64,000 nucleotides of DNA. Origin: Novosphingobium resinovorum. GTDB lineage: Bacteria; Pseudomonadota; Alphaproteobacteria; Sphingomonadales; Sphingomonadaceae. The translations under genes and the position numbers were made by a program. The notes under the pieces were generated by a model, which was not told the origin of the DNA, did not search any database, and saw only the letters and a list, made by a program, of their open reading frames with translations. Shown here in pieces: positions 18,736 through 29,136 of the stretch. Every line of letters starts with the position of its first letter. Within the stretch, counting starts at the first letter, position 1. The DNA is taken from positions 372,001-436,000 of the forward strand of contig NZ_CP017075.1 of NCBI RefSeq assembly GCF_001742225.1, read 5' to 3'.

Positions 18736-21531
18736 TCAGAAGTCGACGGTGATGCCGGTGAAGAACGTCCGACCGTAGACGTCGTAGGTCGACGGATAGG
18801 TGTTCGACTGCTCCTGGTTGTCACCAAGGACCGGCGGCTTCTTGTTGAACATGTTGTTCATGCCGATGTTCCAGGTGAAGCGCTTGGCCACGTCGACGCT
18901 CGCGCTGAGGTCGAAGTAGTTATAGGCCGGGATGTGGTCGACCGCATAGCCGCCGGTGTCGTCGTCCACTGCCGAGAGGTGGCGCCATGCCAGCGACACG
19001 CTCAGGTCCTCGGTCGACCAAGTGGCGCGGCTGTTGAGGCGCCACTTGGCGTAGACGTTGCTGCAGCTCAGGCCGAACTTGCCCGCGCAGTCGACCACGA
19101 GGTCGGGCAGCGAGGCCATCGGGCGGAACGTCCAGTTCATCAGGTAAGACCCCGCGACGCGCAGGTTCAGCTTGCTGGAGTTGTTGCGGCCGAACGCCAG
19201 CGGGATGGTGTACTGCGCGTCGAAGTCGATGCCGTCGGTCTTGACGCCGCCGGTGTTGCTCAGGTTGTCGATGGCGCCGACGATGGTGCCGGTGCTGTCG
19301 CGCGGCAGCAGCGAACAGGTGCTGCTGTCGTAGGACGTGTAGTTGTTGCCCGCGTCGCCGTAGCAGGCCGTGAGCAGGTTGGCGGTGCCGACGGCGGTGA
19401 TGAAGTTGTCGATCTTGATGTGATAGTAGTCGGCCGTGATCGACAGGCCCGGGATCATCTGCGGCTGGAGCACGACACCGAAGGTGTAGGTGTTCGCGGT
19501 CTCCTCGCGCAGCTTGGTGTTGCCGCCGTTGTAGCTTTCGATCTGGGTCGCGGCGGCGTTGTACTGGTCGTTCCCCACGTCCGCAGCGGCGACGCCCGAG
19601 GCGACGCAGGCGGCGTAAAGGTTGGAGTAGCTCGTCGCGTCCGGGGTCGAGCACGGGTCGGTCGCGGTCTCGAAGTTCTGCGAGCTGCCGCTGTAGAGGT
19701 CGTTCACCGTCGGCGCACGCACCGCGCGGGAGAACTGGCCACGGAAGCTGATGTCCTTGATCGGCGCGTAGACGAGCCCGGCCGAGAAGGTGCCCACCGA
19801 CTTGGCCGCCGTCGAGTAGTACGAGTAGCGGGCCGCGCCGTTGAATTCGAGGCGCTCGATGAAGGGCTTGTCGGCGATCAGCGGCACGTCGATCTCGGCG
19901 AACAGTTCCTTGACGTTGTAGCCGCCTGCCGTGGCATCGCTGGCGTTGAAGCCGACGACGTCGCCGGAGGACAGCAGTTCGTCCGGGTTGTAGCTGCCGT
20001 GCTCGGAGCGGTACTCGGCGCCGAACGCGAAACCGGCCGGGCCTGCGCCGAGGTCGAACAGGTTGTTGTTGCTGATCGCGCCGCTGACGACCTTCTCGGT
20101 GATGGTCGAGCGGTTGACGGTGTCGATCGACAGGAAGTCGACCGCCGCGTCGCTGATGTTGCCCTCGCCGAAGATGTTGACGGGCACGCAGCCGTTGCTG
20201 GTGTCGGTGCAGACGAGGTTGCCGTTGGCGTCATAGGTCGTCAGCAGGCCCTGCTGCAAACGGCTGCGCGAGATGTTGCCGTACTGGTACTCGGTCCGCC
20301 GGGTGCGCGAGAAGCTGGCGTAGACGTCGTAGCTCCAGTCGTGGCCGATGTCGCCGCGCGCGCCGATCAGGCCGCGCACCGCCTTGCTGTCGGTGACCTG
20401 CACGCGGTCGCCGATCTCGCTCAGGCGGCGGTAGATGTTGGCGGTGGTGTAGCCATCGCCGTCGGTGTCGTAGCCCTGCAGCAACGCCTGGCTGTCGGCC
20501 GAGAGGAACGAGCTGTCGTTGTCGATCGAGAAGCTGCCGGTCACCGGGGTCGGCGCGAGCTGGTTCTTGACGCGGTTGTGGACGTACTGGCCCTCGGCAT
20601 AGAGGGTCAGCGCGTCGCTGACGTCGAAGTGCGCCTGCGCGAAGACGAGTTCGCGCTTCTGCGGGACCTGCAGGTAGTTCTCGGTCGCGTAGTTGTAAGC
20701 GTCGGTGCTGCTGTCGTAGGCCGAATAGCTGCCGTCCTGCCCGAACTTGTAGTTGGTGCCGCCCAGATTCATGCGCGTCGCCGGGATCGACGAGGAGCCA
20801 CCCGCGACGAGGGTGCCATCGTCGCCGTCGGTCATGGCCGTCTTGGTGTAGCTGCGCGATGCCTGCGTGATCGCCTTGCGCTGGCTGTACTCGCCGTAGA
20901 CGGTGATGTTGCCGCGGCCGTCCGCGAAGTTCTTACCCGCCAGAATGCCGCCCGTGTACTGCGCGCCGTCACCCGCGTCGGTCAAACGGTAGTTGGCGTT
21001 GGCCTGGATACCGTCGTAGTCCTGCTTCGTCACGAAGTTGACGACGCCGGTGACCGCGTCCGAACCGTAGACGGCCGACTTGCCGCCGGTCACCACGTCG
21101 ACGCGCTCCAGCAGGGCGGTCGGGATCGTGTTCAGGTCGACGATCTGGTTGGTGTCGTACGAGACGTAGCGGCGGCCGTTGACCAGTACCAGCGTGCGCT
21201 GGGCGCCGAGGCCGCGCAGGTTTGCGGTGGCGACGCCGTCACCCGGATTGTTCGAGGCGCCGGTCTGGTCGGGGACCAGCTGCGGGATTTCCTTCAGAAC
21301 GTTCTCGACGTTGACCTGTCCGGTCGCCTTCATCTCGGCGGCGGTCACGGCCATGATCGGCGCGGCCTGCTCGAGGTTGGCATTGCGCAGGCGCGAGCCG
21401 GTGACGACGATCGCGTCGCCGGTATCGGCCGCGTCCGTGGCGGAGGGCGCTTCGTCCTGCGCGTGCGCTGCCGCGGGCAGGCCCATCAGCAGGGTCGAGG
21501 CCAGAAGCAGACGCTTCATGTGGGGGGTCAT
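18736..21531 (-). CDS. TonB-dependent outer-membrane receptor
   Basis: 931 residues. A signal peptide (MKRLLLASTLLMGLPAAAHA) is followed by a TonB-box-like DAIVVTGSRL, a plug domain (NVENVLKEIPQLVPD, LRGLGAQRTLVLVNGRR) and a long beta-barrel ending in Phe (FFTGITVDF). It resembles the large sphingomonad receptors that take up carbohydrates or other large substrates. AAAGGAGC sits 6-7 nt before ATG 21531, supporting that start although ATG 21519 would also give a clean signal peptide. No neighbouring substrate-processing genes define the ligand. An AT-rich upstream region with TTTCA/TGAAA palindromes may control it. Confidence 0.93.
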   Translation of the reverse strand: MTPHMKRLLLASTLLMGLPAAAHAQDEAPSATDAADTGDAIVVTGSRLRNANLEQAAPIMAVTAAEMKATGQVNVENVLKEIPQLVPDQTGASNNPGDGVATANLRGLGAQRTLVLVNGRRYVSYDTNQIVDLNTIPTALLERVDVVTGGKSAVYGSDAVTGVVNFVTKQDYDGIQANANYRLTDAGDGAQYTGGILAGKNFADGRGNITVYGEYSQRKAITQASRSYTKTAMTDGDDGTLVAGGSSSIPATRMNLGGTNYKFGQDGSYSAYDSSTDAYNYATENYLQVPQKRELVFAQAHFDVSDALTLYAEGQYVHNRVKNQLAPTPVTGSFSIDNDSSFLSADSQALLQGYDTDGDGYTTANIYRRLSEIGDRVQVTDSKAVRGLIGARGDIGHDWSYDVYASFSRTRRTEYQYGNISRSRLQQGLLTTYDANGNLVCTDTSNGCVPVNIFGEGNISDAAVDFLSIDTVNRSTITEKVVSGAISNNNLFDLGAGPAGFAFGAEYRSEHGSYNPDELLSSGDVVGFNASDATAGGYNVKELFAEIDVPLIADKPFIERLEFNGAARYSYYSTAAKSVGTFSAGLVYAPIKDISFRGQFSRAVRAPTVNDLYSGSSQNFETATDPCSTPDATSYSNLYAACVASGVAAADVGNDQYNAAATQIESYNGGNTKLREETANTYTFGVVLQPQMIPGLSITADYYHIKIDNFITAVGTANLLTACYGDAGNNYTSYDSSTCSLLPRDSTGTIVGAIDNLSNTGGVKTDGIDFDAQYTIPLAFGRNNSSKLNLRVAGSYLMNWTFRPMASLPDLVVDCAGKFGLSCSNVYAKWRLNSRATWSTEDLSVSLAWRHLSAVDDDTGGYAVDHIPAYNYFDLSASVDVAKRFTWNIGMNNMFNKKPPVLGDNQEQSNTYPSTYDVYGRTFFTGITVDF

Positions 21532-22015
21532 TGATGCTCCTTTCGCAGATTCCGGCGGTGCGAAATCCTCGACGCCGGAAGCAGGCGAGTGCGTCTGCTC
21601 CCGTAAGGATCAGACTGTCATCATATAATCATCGATGTGCGGATAATGAATTGATGGCGTTGTATATCGATCACATCTATTTCAATATTGGAAATAAACG
21701 TGAAATATACCTGAAATTCATTTCACATATGTTTCATTGAAAATAAGTTAATCGAATTCAGTTTCTATATTGAATGCAGGATTATTCGCGAAAGTAAATG
21801 TTCTGTGGCCGTTTGGAAGGCTTGCGATGACATTGGGAATAAGATTGCGCTTGAGCCTATCGTCGTTTCGGAACGCGGGCATAAAATTACCAACCACCAG
21901 AACATTCGCGCGAGTGCGCGTAGCGAAATTCTGCAGGCTCTCTGCGTGTTAAGCGGCGTATCACGAATATATCCCGCGAGGGAGAGTAGCCGTCCGCCGC
22001 TTTTCTGCAGGCGCA
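21532..22015. other. Gene-free, partly AT-rich region upstream of the TonB receptor
   Basis: No convincing gene. 21600-21790 is far more AT-rich than the window and holds several small palindromes of TTTCA/TGAAA character: CAATATTG (21683-21690), GTGAAAT...ATTTCAC (21700-21706 and 21720-21726) and TTTCATTGAAA (21732-21742). They lie 150-210 bp upstream of the receptor ATG and could be regulator sites. Nothing recognisable in 21790-22015. Confidence 0.5.
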
Positions 22016-22016
22016 A

Positions 22017-22055
22017 CGAAAAAGCCGACCGCCGCTCAGGTCGCGACGGTCGGCT
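22017..22055 (-). terminator. Intrinsic terminator of the AMP nucleosidase gene
   Basis: On the minus strand AAGCCGACCG (22055-22046) pairs with CGGTCGGCTT (22031-22022), and a T-run (TTTTTCG) follows at 22023-22017. It lies 28 bp past the amn stop. Confidence 0.85.
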
Positions 22056-22082
22056 TCGTGTTCTGGCCCGGTAGGCTGTTTC

Positions 22083-23519
22083 CTACCGGAACGGCGGCTC
22101 GTTGAACGCGCGCAGCTTGCGCGAGTGCAGGCGGTCACCCTGTTCGCGCAGCAGGTCGCAGGTGATGAGGCCGATCTTGAGGTGGCTGGCGATCGCCTCT
22201 TCATAGAAGCGGTTGGCCTGGCCCGGCAGCTTGAGTTCGCCGTGCAGCGGCTTGTCCGAGACGCACAGCAGCGTCCCGTAAGGTACGCGGAAGCGGTAGC
22301 CCTGCGCGCTGATCGTGGCGCTTTCCATGTCGATGCCGATCGCGCGGCTCAGCGAGAAGCGCTTGGCGGACTCGGTGTAGCGCAGTTCCCAGTTGCGATC
22401 GTCGGTGGTGACGATGGTGCCGGTGCGCATCCGCTTCTTGAGGTTCGCGCCGCCTTCGCCGCTGACGACCTCGGCCGCCTGCGCCAGGGCCAGCTGCACT
22501 TCGGCGATGGCGGGCAGCGGGATCTCGGGCGGCAGCACCGGGTCGAGCACGTGGTCGTCCCGCAGATAGGCATGGGCGAGCACGTAGTCGCCGATGCGCT
22601 GGCTTTCGCGCAGGCCGCCGCAGTGGCCGATCATCAGCCACGCCTCGGGGCGCAGCACCGCGAGGTGATCGGTGATGGTCTTGGCGTTGGACGGGCCGAC
22701 ACCGATGTTGACCAGCGTGATGCCCGAACCGTCCTTGCGAATGAGGTGGTAGGCGGGCATCTGGTGGCGGCGCCATGCGGTGTCGGACAGGCGTGCGCGC
22801 GCGTTCTCAACCGGCGCGTCGAGATAGAGGCCGCCGGCGCCCGAAAGCGCGACATAGCCGTCCGAGCCGACTTGCGTGCCCGCCCAGTCCACGAACTCGT
22901 CCACATAGCGGTGGTAGTTGGTGAACAGCACGAAGCGCTGGCAGTGGTCCGGGCTTGTGCCGGTGTAGTGCGCCAGGCGCGCGAGGGAGAAGTCGGTGCG
23001 CAGGCCGTCGAACAGGGCCAGCGGGTGCGGTTCGTCCTCGGCGGCGAGGAAGGTGCCGTCGGCGATCTCGTCTCCGATCATCGCCAGTTCGGTGCTGGGG
23101 AAGTGGCTCGCCAGTTCCTGCGGCGTGACGCTGCCGACCGAGACGCCTTCGAGCACGTAGGGGAAGGGGATCTCCTGCGTGGAGGCGGCTACCTCGAATT
23201 CCACTTCGTACTCGGCCTCGATCAGCGCGAGCTGTTCCTCGAGGTAGGAGGCGAAGAGATGTGGGCGCGTAACGGTAGTGGCGTATGTGCCGGCCATCTC
23301 GAGCCGCCCGAACGCGCGCGAGGCGCGGGCGTTGAGTTCGGTGCCGCGATACGTGATCCGCAGCTCAGGATATGTCCAGAGGCGGTTCGCGCGGCGATCT
23401 GCTGGGGGGAGGGTGCCGTTCTCTACGAAGGCGGCGATATCGGCCTTGAGAGTGGAAACGGCGGCTTCGTAAACGCGGACCAATTCCGCGATGGTTTCTT
23501 TCATCTTCTGCATGGCCAT
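22083..23519 (-). CDS. amn: AMP nucleosidase
   Basis: 478 residues, matching the E. coli enzyme. An N-terminal AMP-nucleosidase regulatory domain (for example LWTYPELRITYRG) is followed by a phosphorylase-like catalytic domain with VNIGVGPSNAKTITDHLAV, a GHCGGLR segment and IDMESATISAQGY near the C-terminus. It hydrolyses AMP to adenine and ribose 5-phosphate in the cytoplasm and helps to set the adenylate pool. It is followed by an intrinsic terminator. ATG 23519 or the in-frame ATG 12 nt later (MKETIAEL) may be used. Confidence 0.94.
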   Translation of the reverse strand: MAMQKMKETIAELVRVYEAAVSTLKADIAAFVENGTLPPADRRANRLWTYPELRITYRGTELNARASRAFGRLEMAGTYATTVTRPHLFASYLEEQLALIEAEYEVEFEVAASTQEIPFPYVLEGVSVGSVTPQELASHFPSTELAMIGDEIADGTFLAAEDEPHPLALFDGLRTDFSLARLAHYTGTSPDHCQRFVLFTNYHRYVDEFVDWAGTQVGSDGYVALSGAGGLYLDAPVENARARLSDTAWRRHQMPAYHLIRKDGSGITLVNIGVGPSNAKTITDHLAVLRPEAWLMIGHCGGLRESQRIGDYVLAHAYLRDDHVLDPVLPPEIPLPAIAEVQLALAQAAEVVSGEGGANLKKRMRTGTIVTTDDRNWELRYTESAKRFSLSRAIGIDMESATISAQGYRFRVPYGTLLCVSDKPLHGELKLPGQANRFYEEAIASHLKIGLITCDLLREQGDRLHSRKLRAFNEPPFR

Positions 23520-23585
23520 CTATTACGCATTCCGTGCTGCGGCGCAATAGGGGGCGATATGGGCAGGGTGATGACGGTGTCCTTG

Positions 23586-23697
23586 CGTCGTCCCGGACTT
23601 GATCCGGGACCGCTGGCCGTGAACAACCCAGCTTTCCGCGCACTGGAAGATCGTGCCTAAAGACCGCCAGCGGTCCCGGATCAAGTCCGGGACGACG
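23586..23697. repeat. Dispersed inverted repeat, family B (GTCCCGGACTTGATCC type)
   Basis: CGTCGTCCCGGACTTGATCC... (from 23586) and its near-exact complement ending CGGGACGACG (23667-23697) flank a ~50-bp central segment. Related ~112-120-bp copies are at 35180-35299 and 56398-56510; the last is inverted and shares central GCCTAAAGAC-like and GGCC-TGAACA-like blocks. The right arm provides the stop codon of the GNAT gene. Confidence 0.85.
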
Positions 23698-24187
23698 ACA
23701 GCTCCAGCGAGAGATACGTCACCGTCTTGCCGTTCTCCAGCAGCGCCTCGCCGATGGGCGTGAAGCCGAGGGCGGCATGGAAGGCGTCGGAAGCCGGGTT
23801 GGGCGGATCGGAATTGACCTCGCAGACCACGCGCTCGTGGCCCGCGGCGCGGGCCGCTTCGAAGAGGCGGGCGTAGAGTTGGCGAGCCAGGCCCCGACCG
23901 CGCGCTTCCGGGGCGACGACGACGCGGTCGACGTAGACGAAACTGGCATAGCGCCGTTCGAACCAGCGGTAGTTGGCGCTGTCGTATGCGGCCCCGGGCG
24001 CGAAGGCGAGGAGTAGGGCGTCCAGGCTTCCGATCCGCGCGGCGAGGAATGCCTCCTCCACCAGCATCGCCATGCGCGCTTCGTCGGCGAAGGAGAGTGC
24101 GACGGCGTGGGCGTTGTTGAGCGCCAGCATCGCGCCGCGCAGAGATGCGTCGGTGCGGTAGTCGGCGGGGGTGACGGAGTGGATCAT
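23681..24187 (-). CDS. GNAT-family N-acetyltransferase
   Basis: 168 residues from ATG 24187 (MIHSVTPADYRTDASLRG). The acetyl-CoA loop appears as VVAPEARGRGLARQLYARLFEAAR, and the C-terminal FHAALGFTPIGE is the usual GNAT strand-helix. The substrate is unknown. The longer open frame upstream runs through repeat families A and C and is not credible coding sequence. The last five codons and the TGA stop at 23683-23681 lie in a family B palindrome, so the native C-terminus may have been altered by the repeat. Confidence 0.88.
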   Translation of the reverse strand: MIHSVTPADYRTDASLRGAMLALNNAHAVALSFADEARMAMLVEEAFLAARIGSLDALLLAFAPGAAYDSANYRWFERRYASFVYVDRVVVAPEARGRGLARQLYARLFEAARAAGHERVVCEVNSDPPNPASDAFHAALGFTPIGEALLENGKTVTYLSLELSSSRT

Positions 24188-24214
24188 GGTTTTCCGGGTC
24201 TGCCCGGCCGAGGG

Positions 24215-24400
24215 GGCTTCGACAAGCTCAGCCTGAGCGGGATTTGGATTTTCATTGATCGTCATTGCGAGCGCAGCGAAGCAATCCAGAGCGGCGCTGA
24301 ATTGCCCTGGATTGCTTCGCTGCGCTCGCAATGACGAAGGGGGCATCGGATGCTCTGAGAGCCTGCTCTCAACACCGCTCAGGCTGAGCTTGTCGAAGCC
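24215..24400. repeat. Composite repeat: family C arms enclosing a family A hairpin
   Basis: Family C arms lie at 24215-24240 (GGCTTCGACAAGCTCAG...) and 24375-24400 (its complement). Between them is a complete family A element at 24260-24336. The arrangement suggests one element inserted in another. The 24188-24494 interval otherwise contains only the rplI terminator. Confidence 0.75.
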
Positions 24401-24432
24401 CCATGGGCACGAACCAGCATTGTGCCAAAAGG

Positions 24433-24467
24433 AAAAGCCCCCGTTCCGCTGGGGAACGAGGGCTTTG
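24433..24467 (-). terminator. Intrinsic terminator of rpsF-rpsR-rplI
   Basis: Minus strand: AAAGCCCTCGTTCC (24466-24453) pairs with GGAACGGGGGCTTT (24446-24433) around a short loop, followed by TTCC. It is 28 bp beyond the rplI stop. Confidence 0.85.
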
Positions 24468-24494
24468 CTATTCCTCGGTAACCGAAGGAAAGGC

Positions 24495-25091
24495 TCAGGC
24501 CTGGGCCTCGCCCTCTTCCTCGGTTTCCTCGACCGCGATTTCGCCGGGTTCGGCGTTCGGGTCGTAGGCTTCGGTGAAGCCCGAGACGTCCTGTTCGAAC
24601 ATCGCGGCCATCACGTCCACGCCCTGCGACTGCAGTTCGGCTTCGTCGGGCGAACGGGCGACGTTCACCTTGACGTTGACCGCAACTTCGGGGTGCAGCG
24701 AAACCTTGACGTCGAAGATGCCGAGCGTCTTGATCGGGCGCTCGAGCACGATCATCTGCTTCGACACGTTCGCGCCTTCGGCGTTCAGGCCGTCGACGAT
24801 GTCGCGGACCGAGACCGAACCGTAAAGCTGGCCCGAGTTCGACGAGGCGCGGATCAGGACGATCTGCTTGCCTTCGACGTTGCCCGAGTTGGCTTCGGCA
24901 GCCGAACGACGCTCAGCGTTGTCGGCTTCGATCTTGGCGCGGTTGGCTTCGAAGACCTTCTTGTTCGCGTCGTTGGCGCGGAGGGCCTTCTTGTTCGGAA
25001 GCAGGTAGTTACGGGCGTAACCGTCCTTGACCGAGACGACGTCGCCGATGGCGCCGAGCTTCTCGATGCGTTCCAGGAGGATGATCTGCAT
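24495..25091 (-). CDS. rplI: 50S ribosomal protein L9
   Basis: 198 residues. The N-terminal rRNA-binding domain (MQIILLERIEKLGAIGDVVSV, then GYARNYLLPNKKA) and connecting helix are canonical. The C-terminal domain is followed by an acidic tail of about 45 residues ending EETEEEGEAQA, longer than the ~149-residue E. coli protein and usual for sphingomonads as far as I recall. It is the third gene of the rpsF-rpsR-rplI operon and is followed by an intrinsic terminator. Confidence 0.97.
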   Translation of the reverse strand: MQIILLERIEKLGAIGDVVSVKDGYARNYLLPNKKALRANDANKKVFEANRAKIEADNAERRSAAEANSGNVEGKQIVLIRASSNSGQLYGSVSVRDIVDGLNAEGANVSKQMIVLERPIKTLGIFDVKVSLHPEVAVNVKVNVARSPDEAELQSQGVDVMAAMFEQDVSGFTEAYDPNAEPGEIAVEETEEEGEAQA

Positions 25092-25106
25092 GGGTAGGTC
25101 CCTCCC

Positions 25107-25331
25107 TTACTTCACGATGAAGGGAAGCAGGCCGATGTGGCGGGCACGCTTGATAGCCTGGCCCAGCTCACGCTGCTTCTTTGCGGAAACCGCGGTGATG
25201 CGGCTGGGGACGATCTTGCCACGCTCGGACATGAAGCCCTGGAGCAGACGAACGTCCTTGTAGTCGATCTTCGGCGCGTTCTTGCCCGAGAACGGGCAGG
25301 ACTTGCGGCGGCGGAAGAATGCACGTGCCAT
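25107..25331 (-). CDS. rpsR: 30S ribosomal protein S18
   Basis: 74 residues with the conserved [19 protein letters not shown] core and the [11 protein letters not shown]-terminus. S18 binds the 16S platform together with S6, whose gene lies immediately upstream with a 5-nt gap. The rplI start follows after 15 nt. Single-copy and canonical. Confidence 0.97.
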   Translation of the reverse strand: MARAFFRRRKSCPFSGKNAPKIDYKDVRLLQGFMSERGKIVPSRITAVSAKKQRELGQAIKRARHIGLLPFIVK

Positions 25332-25336
25332 GGAAA

Positions 25337-25699
25337 TCAGTTCCCTTCACGTTCGCGACGGCGAGTACGCTCGCGGTCGGTCTTGCGCATCATGACCGAA
25401 GGGCCTTCCTCGTGCTCGTCGACGCGGATGGTCACGTAGCGGATGACGTCTTCGTTGATCTGCGTCTGGCGCTCGAGCTCGGCGACGACGTCGCCCGAAG
25501 CCTCGATGTTCAGCATCACGAAGTGAGCCTTGCGGTTGCGCTTGATCTTGTACGCGAGATTCTTGAGGCCCCAGGTCTCGGTCTTGACGACCTTGCCCTG
25601 GTTCGACTCGACGATCTCGGTGGCGGCGGCAGCAAGCGCATCGACTTGCGCCTGGCTGAGGTCCTGGCGTGCCAGGAACACGTGCTCATATAGAGCCAC
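25337..25699 (-). CDS. rpsF: 30S ribosomal protein S6
   Basis: 120 residues beginning [15 protein letters not shown] from GTG 25699, with AAGGA 7 nt upstream. The central [21 protein letters not shown] region is the S6 signature, and the C-terminal tail is basic and extended ([10 protein letters not shown]). It is the first gene of the rpsF-rpsR-rplI operon. A GC-rich leader upstream could hold the S6:S18 regulatory hairpin, but this is not established. Confidence 0.97.
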   Translation of the reverse strand: MALYEHVFLARQDLSQAQVDALAAAATEIVESNQGKVVKTETWGLKNLAYKIKRNRKAHFVMLNIEASGDVVAELERQTQINEDVIRYVTIRVDEHEEGPSVMMRKTDRERTRRREREGN

Positions 25700-26079
25700 G
25701 GCAGCTTCCTTTATCTAGTCTAACCGATCGCTGGCGACTCGCGGGATTGCGAGGCCCCTCCGGCTTTCTTTGGGTTTCCCTGTGTCCTCGGACTTTGGGG
25801 AAGGGGCGCGCTTAGCGGATTTTGGACGGAATGCAAGCGCGGTGTGGGCAGAGAAGGGGGAAGCCCACCCCCGGCCCCTCCCGCAGGCGGGAGGGGAGAA
25901 GTGAGGTCAGCCCTCCCGCTCGCGGGAGGGCCGGAAGGCTTGGCAGCTTGCTGCCTAGCCGGACGGGGTGGGCCCTGTGACTCCCGCAGCGTTTAAAATT
26001 GCACACAACAGGTAAATTGTTGCGTGCTCGCGACAGGACGTTAGCAAGGCGTGATCCCCCCATCTGGTGTGAGTCGTCC
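25700..26079. repeat. Leader of rpsF plus family D inverted repeats
   Basis: No gene. 25700-25800 is the rpsF leader, with a small hairpin (minus CTCGC-AATCC-CGCGAG, about 25746-25762). 25870-25935 holds CCCTCCCGCAGGCGGGAGGG-like and CCCTCCCGCTCGCGGGAGGG palindromes, followed by an AGGCTTGGCAGCTTGCTGCC segment: a dispersed intergenic element also resembling 28742-28866. The remainder to 26079 is probably the M1 aminopeptidase promoter region, with no clear site. Confidence 0.6.
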
Positions 26080-28734
<2,655 letters not shown>

Positions 28735-28741
28735 GGAGCGC

Positions 28742-28866
28742 TTCATCCTCCCCGTCGCGTAGCGATGGGGAGGGGGACCGCCGCCGCAGGCGGTGGTGGA
28801 GGGGGAGCTGACGCCCCCTCCGTCAGCCCTGCGGGCTGCCACCTCCCCATTGCTTCGCAACAGGGA
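28742..28866. repeat. Family D-like repeats between convergent genes
   Basis: TCCTCCCCGTCGC-GTAGCGATGGGGAGG hairpin (28747-28773), GCCGCCGCAGGCGGTGG (28782-28798) and CTCCCCATTGCTTCGCAACAGGGAGG (28844-28869) form successive small palindromes between the M1 peptidase stop (28734) and the phaZ stop (28878). Confidence 0.6.
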
Positions 28867-28877
28867 GGATTTGGCTA

Positions 28878-29136
28878 TCAGGCCATCGCCAGGATCATGG
28901 CTCGCACTTGCGGATAGACCTCGCGCTCCCACTTCGAGCCCGAGAACACGCCGTAATGCCCCACGCCCGGCTGCAGGTGGTGCCGCCTCAGGTGGGGCCT
29001 CAGGCTGGTACACAGCAGGTGCGCCGCCGCCGTCTGGCCCACCGCGCAGATGTCGTCGCGCTCGCCCTCGACGGTGAGCAGCGCGGTCTTGCGGATCGCC
29101 GCGCAGTCCACCCGGCGGCTGCGGTGCACCAGTTCG
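28878..29136 (-). pseudogene. phaZ: phaZ 3' fragment (PHA depolymerase C-terminus)
   Basis: This fragment encodes the C-terminal part of an intracellular polyhydroxyalkanoate depolymerase: ELVHRSRRVDCAAIRKTALL, then the acid region VEGERDDI and the catalytic His in PGVGHYGVF. It is cut off from the rest of the gene by the insertion at 29137-30747. The first bases (29128-29136) are one copy of the 9-bp target duplication. Joining GEL-V from the 5' part to HRSRRVD restores one frame without a stop. Alone it lacks the nucleophile and is not expected to work. Confidence 0.87.
29128..29136. repeat. Target-site duplication, left copy
   Basis: ACCAGTTCG, identical to 30748-30756. It encodes part of Glu-Leu-Val on the minus strand in both phaZ fragments. 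Confidence 0.8.

Noticed and set aside
18535..21534. A 999-codon open frame opposite the large TonB receptor gene, and an 857-codon frame opposite lon (7674-10247)
   Set aside because: Both are mirror frames of strongly supported genes in GC-rich DNA. Their translations are Val/Ala/Asp/Arg-rich with no domain, signal or ribosome site.
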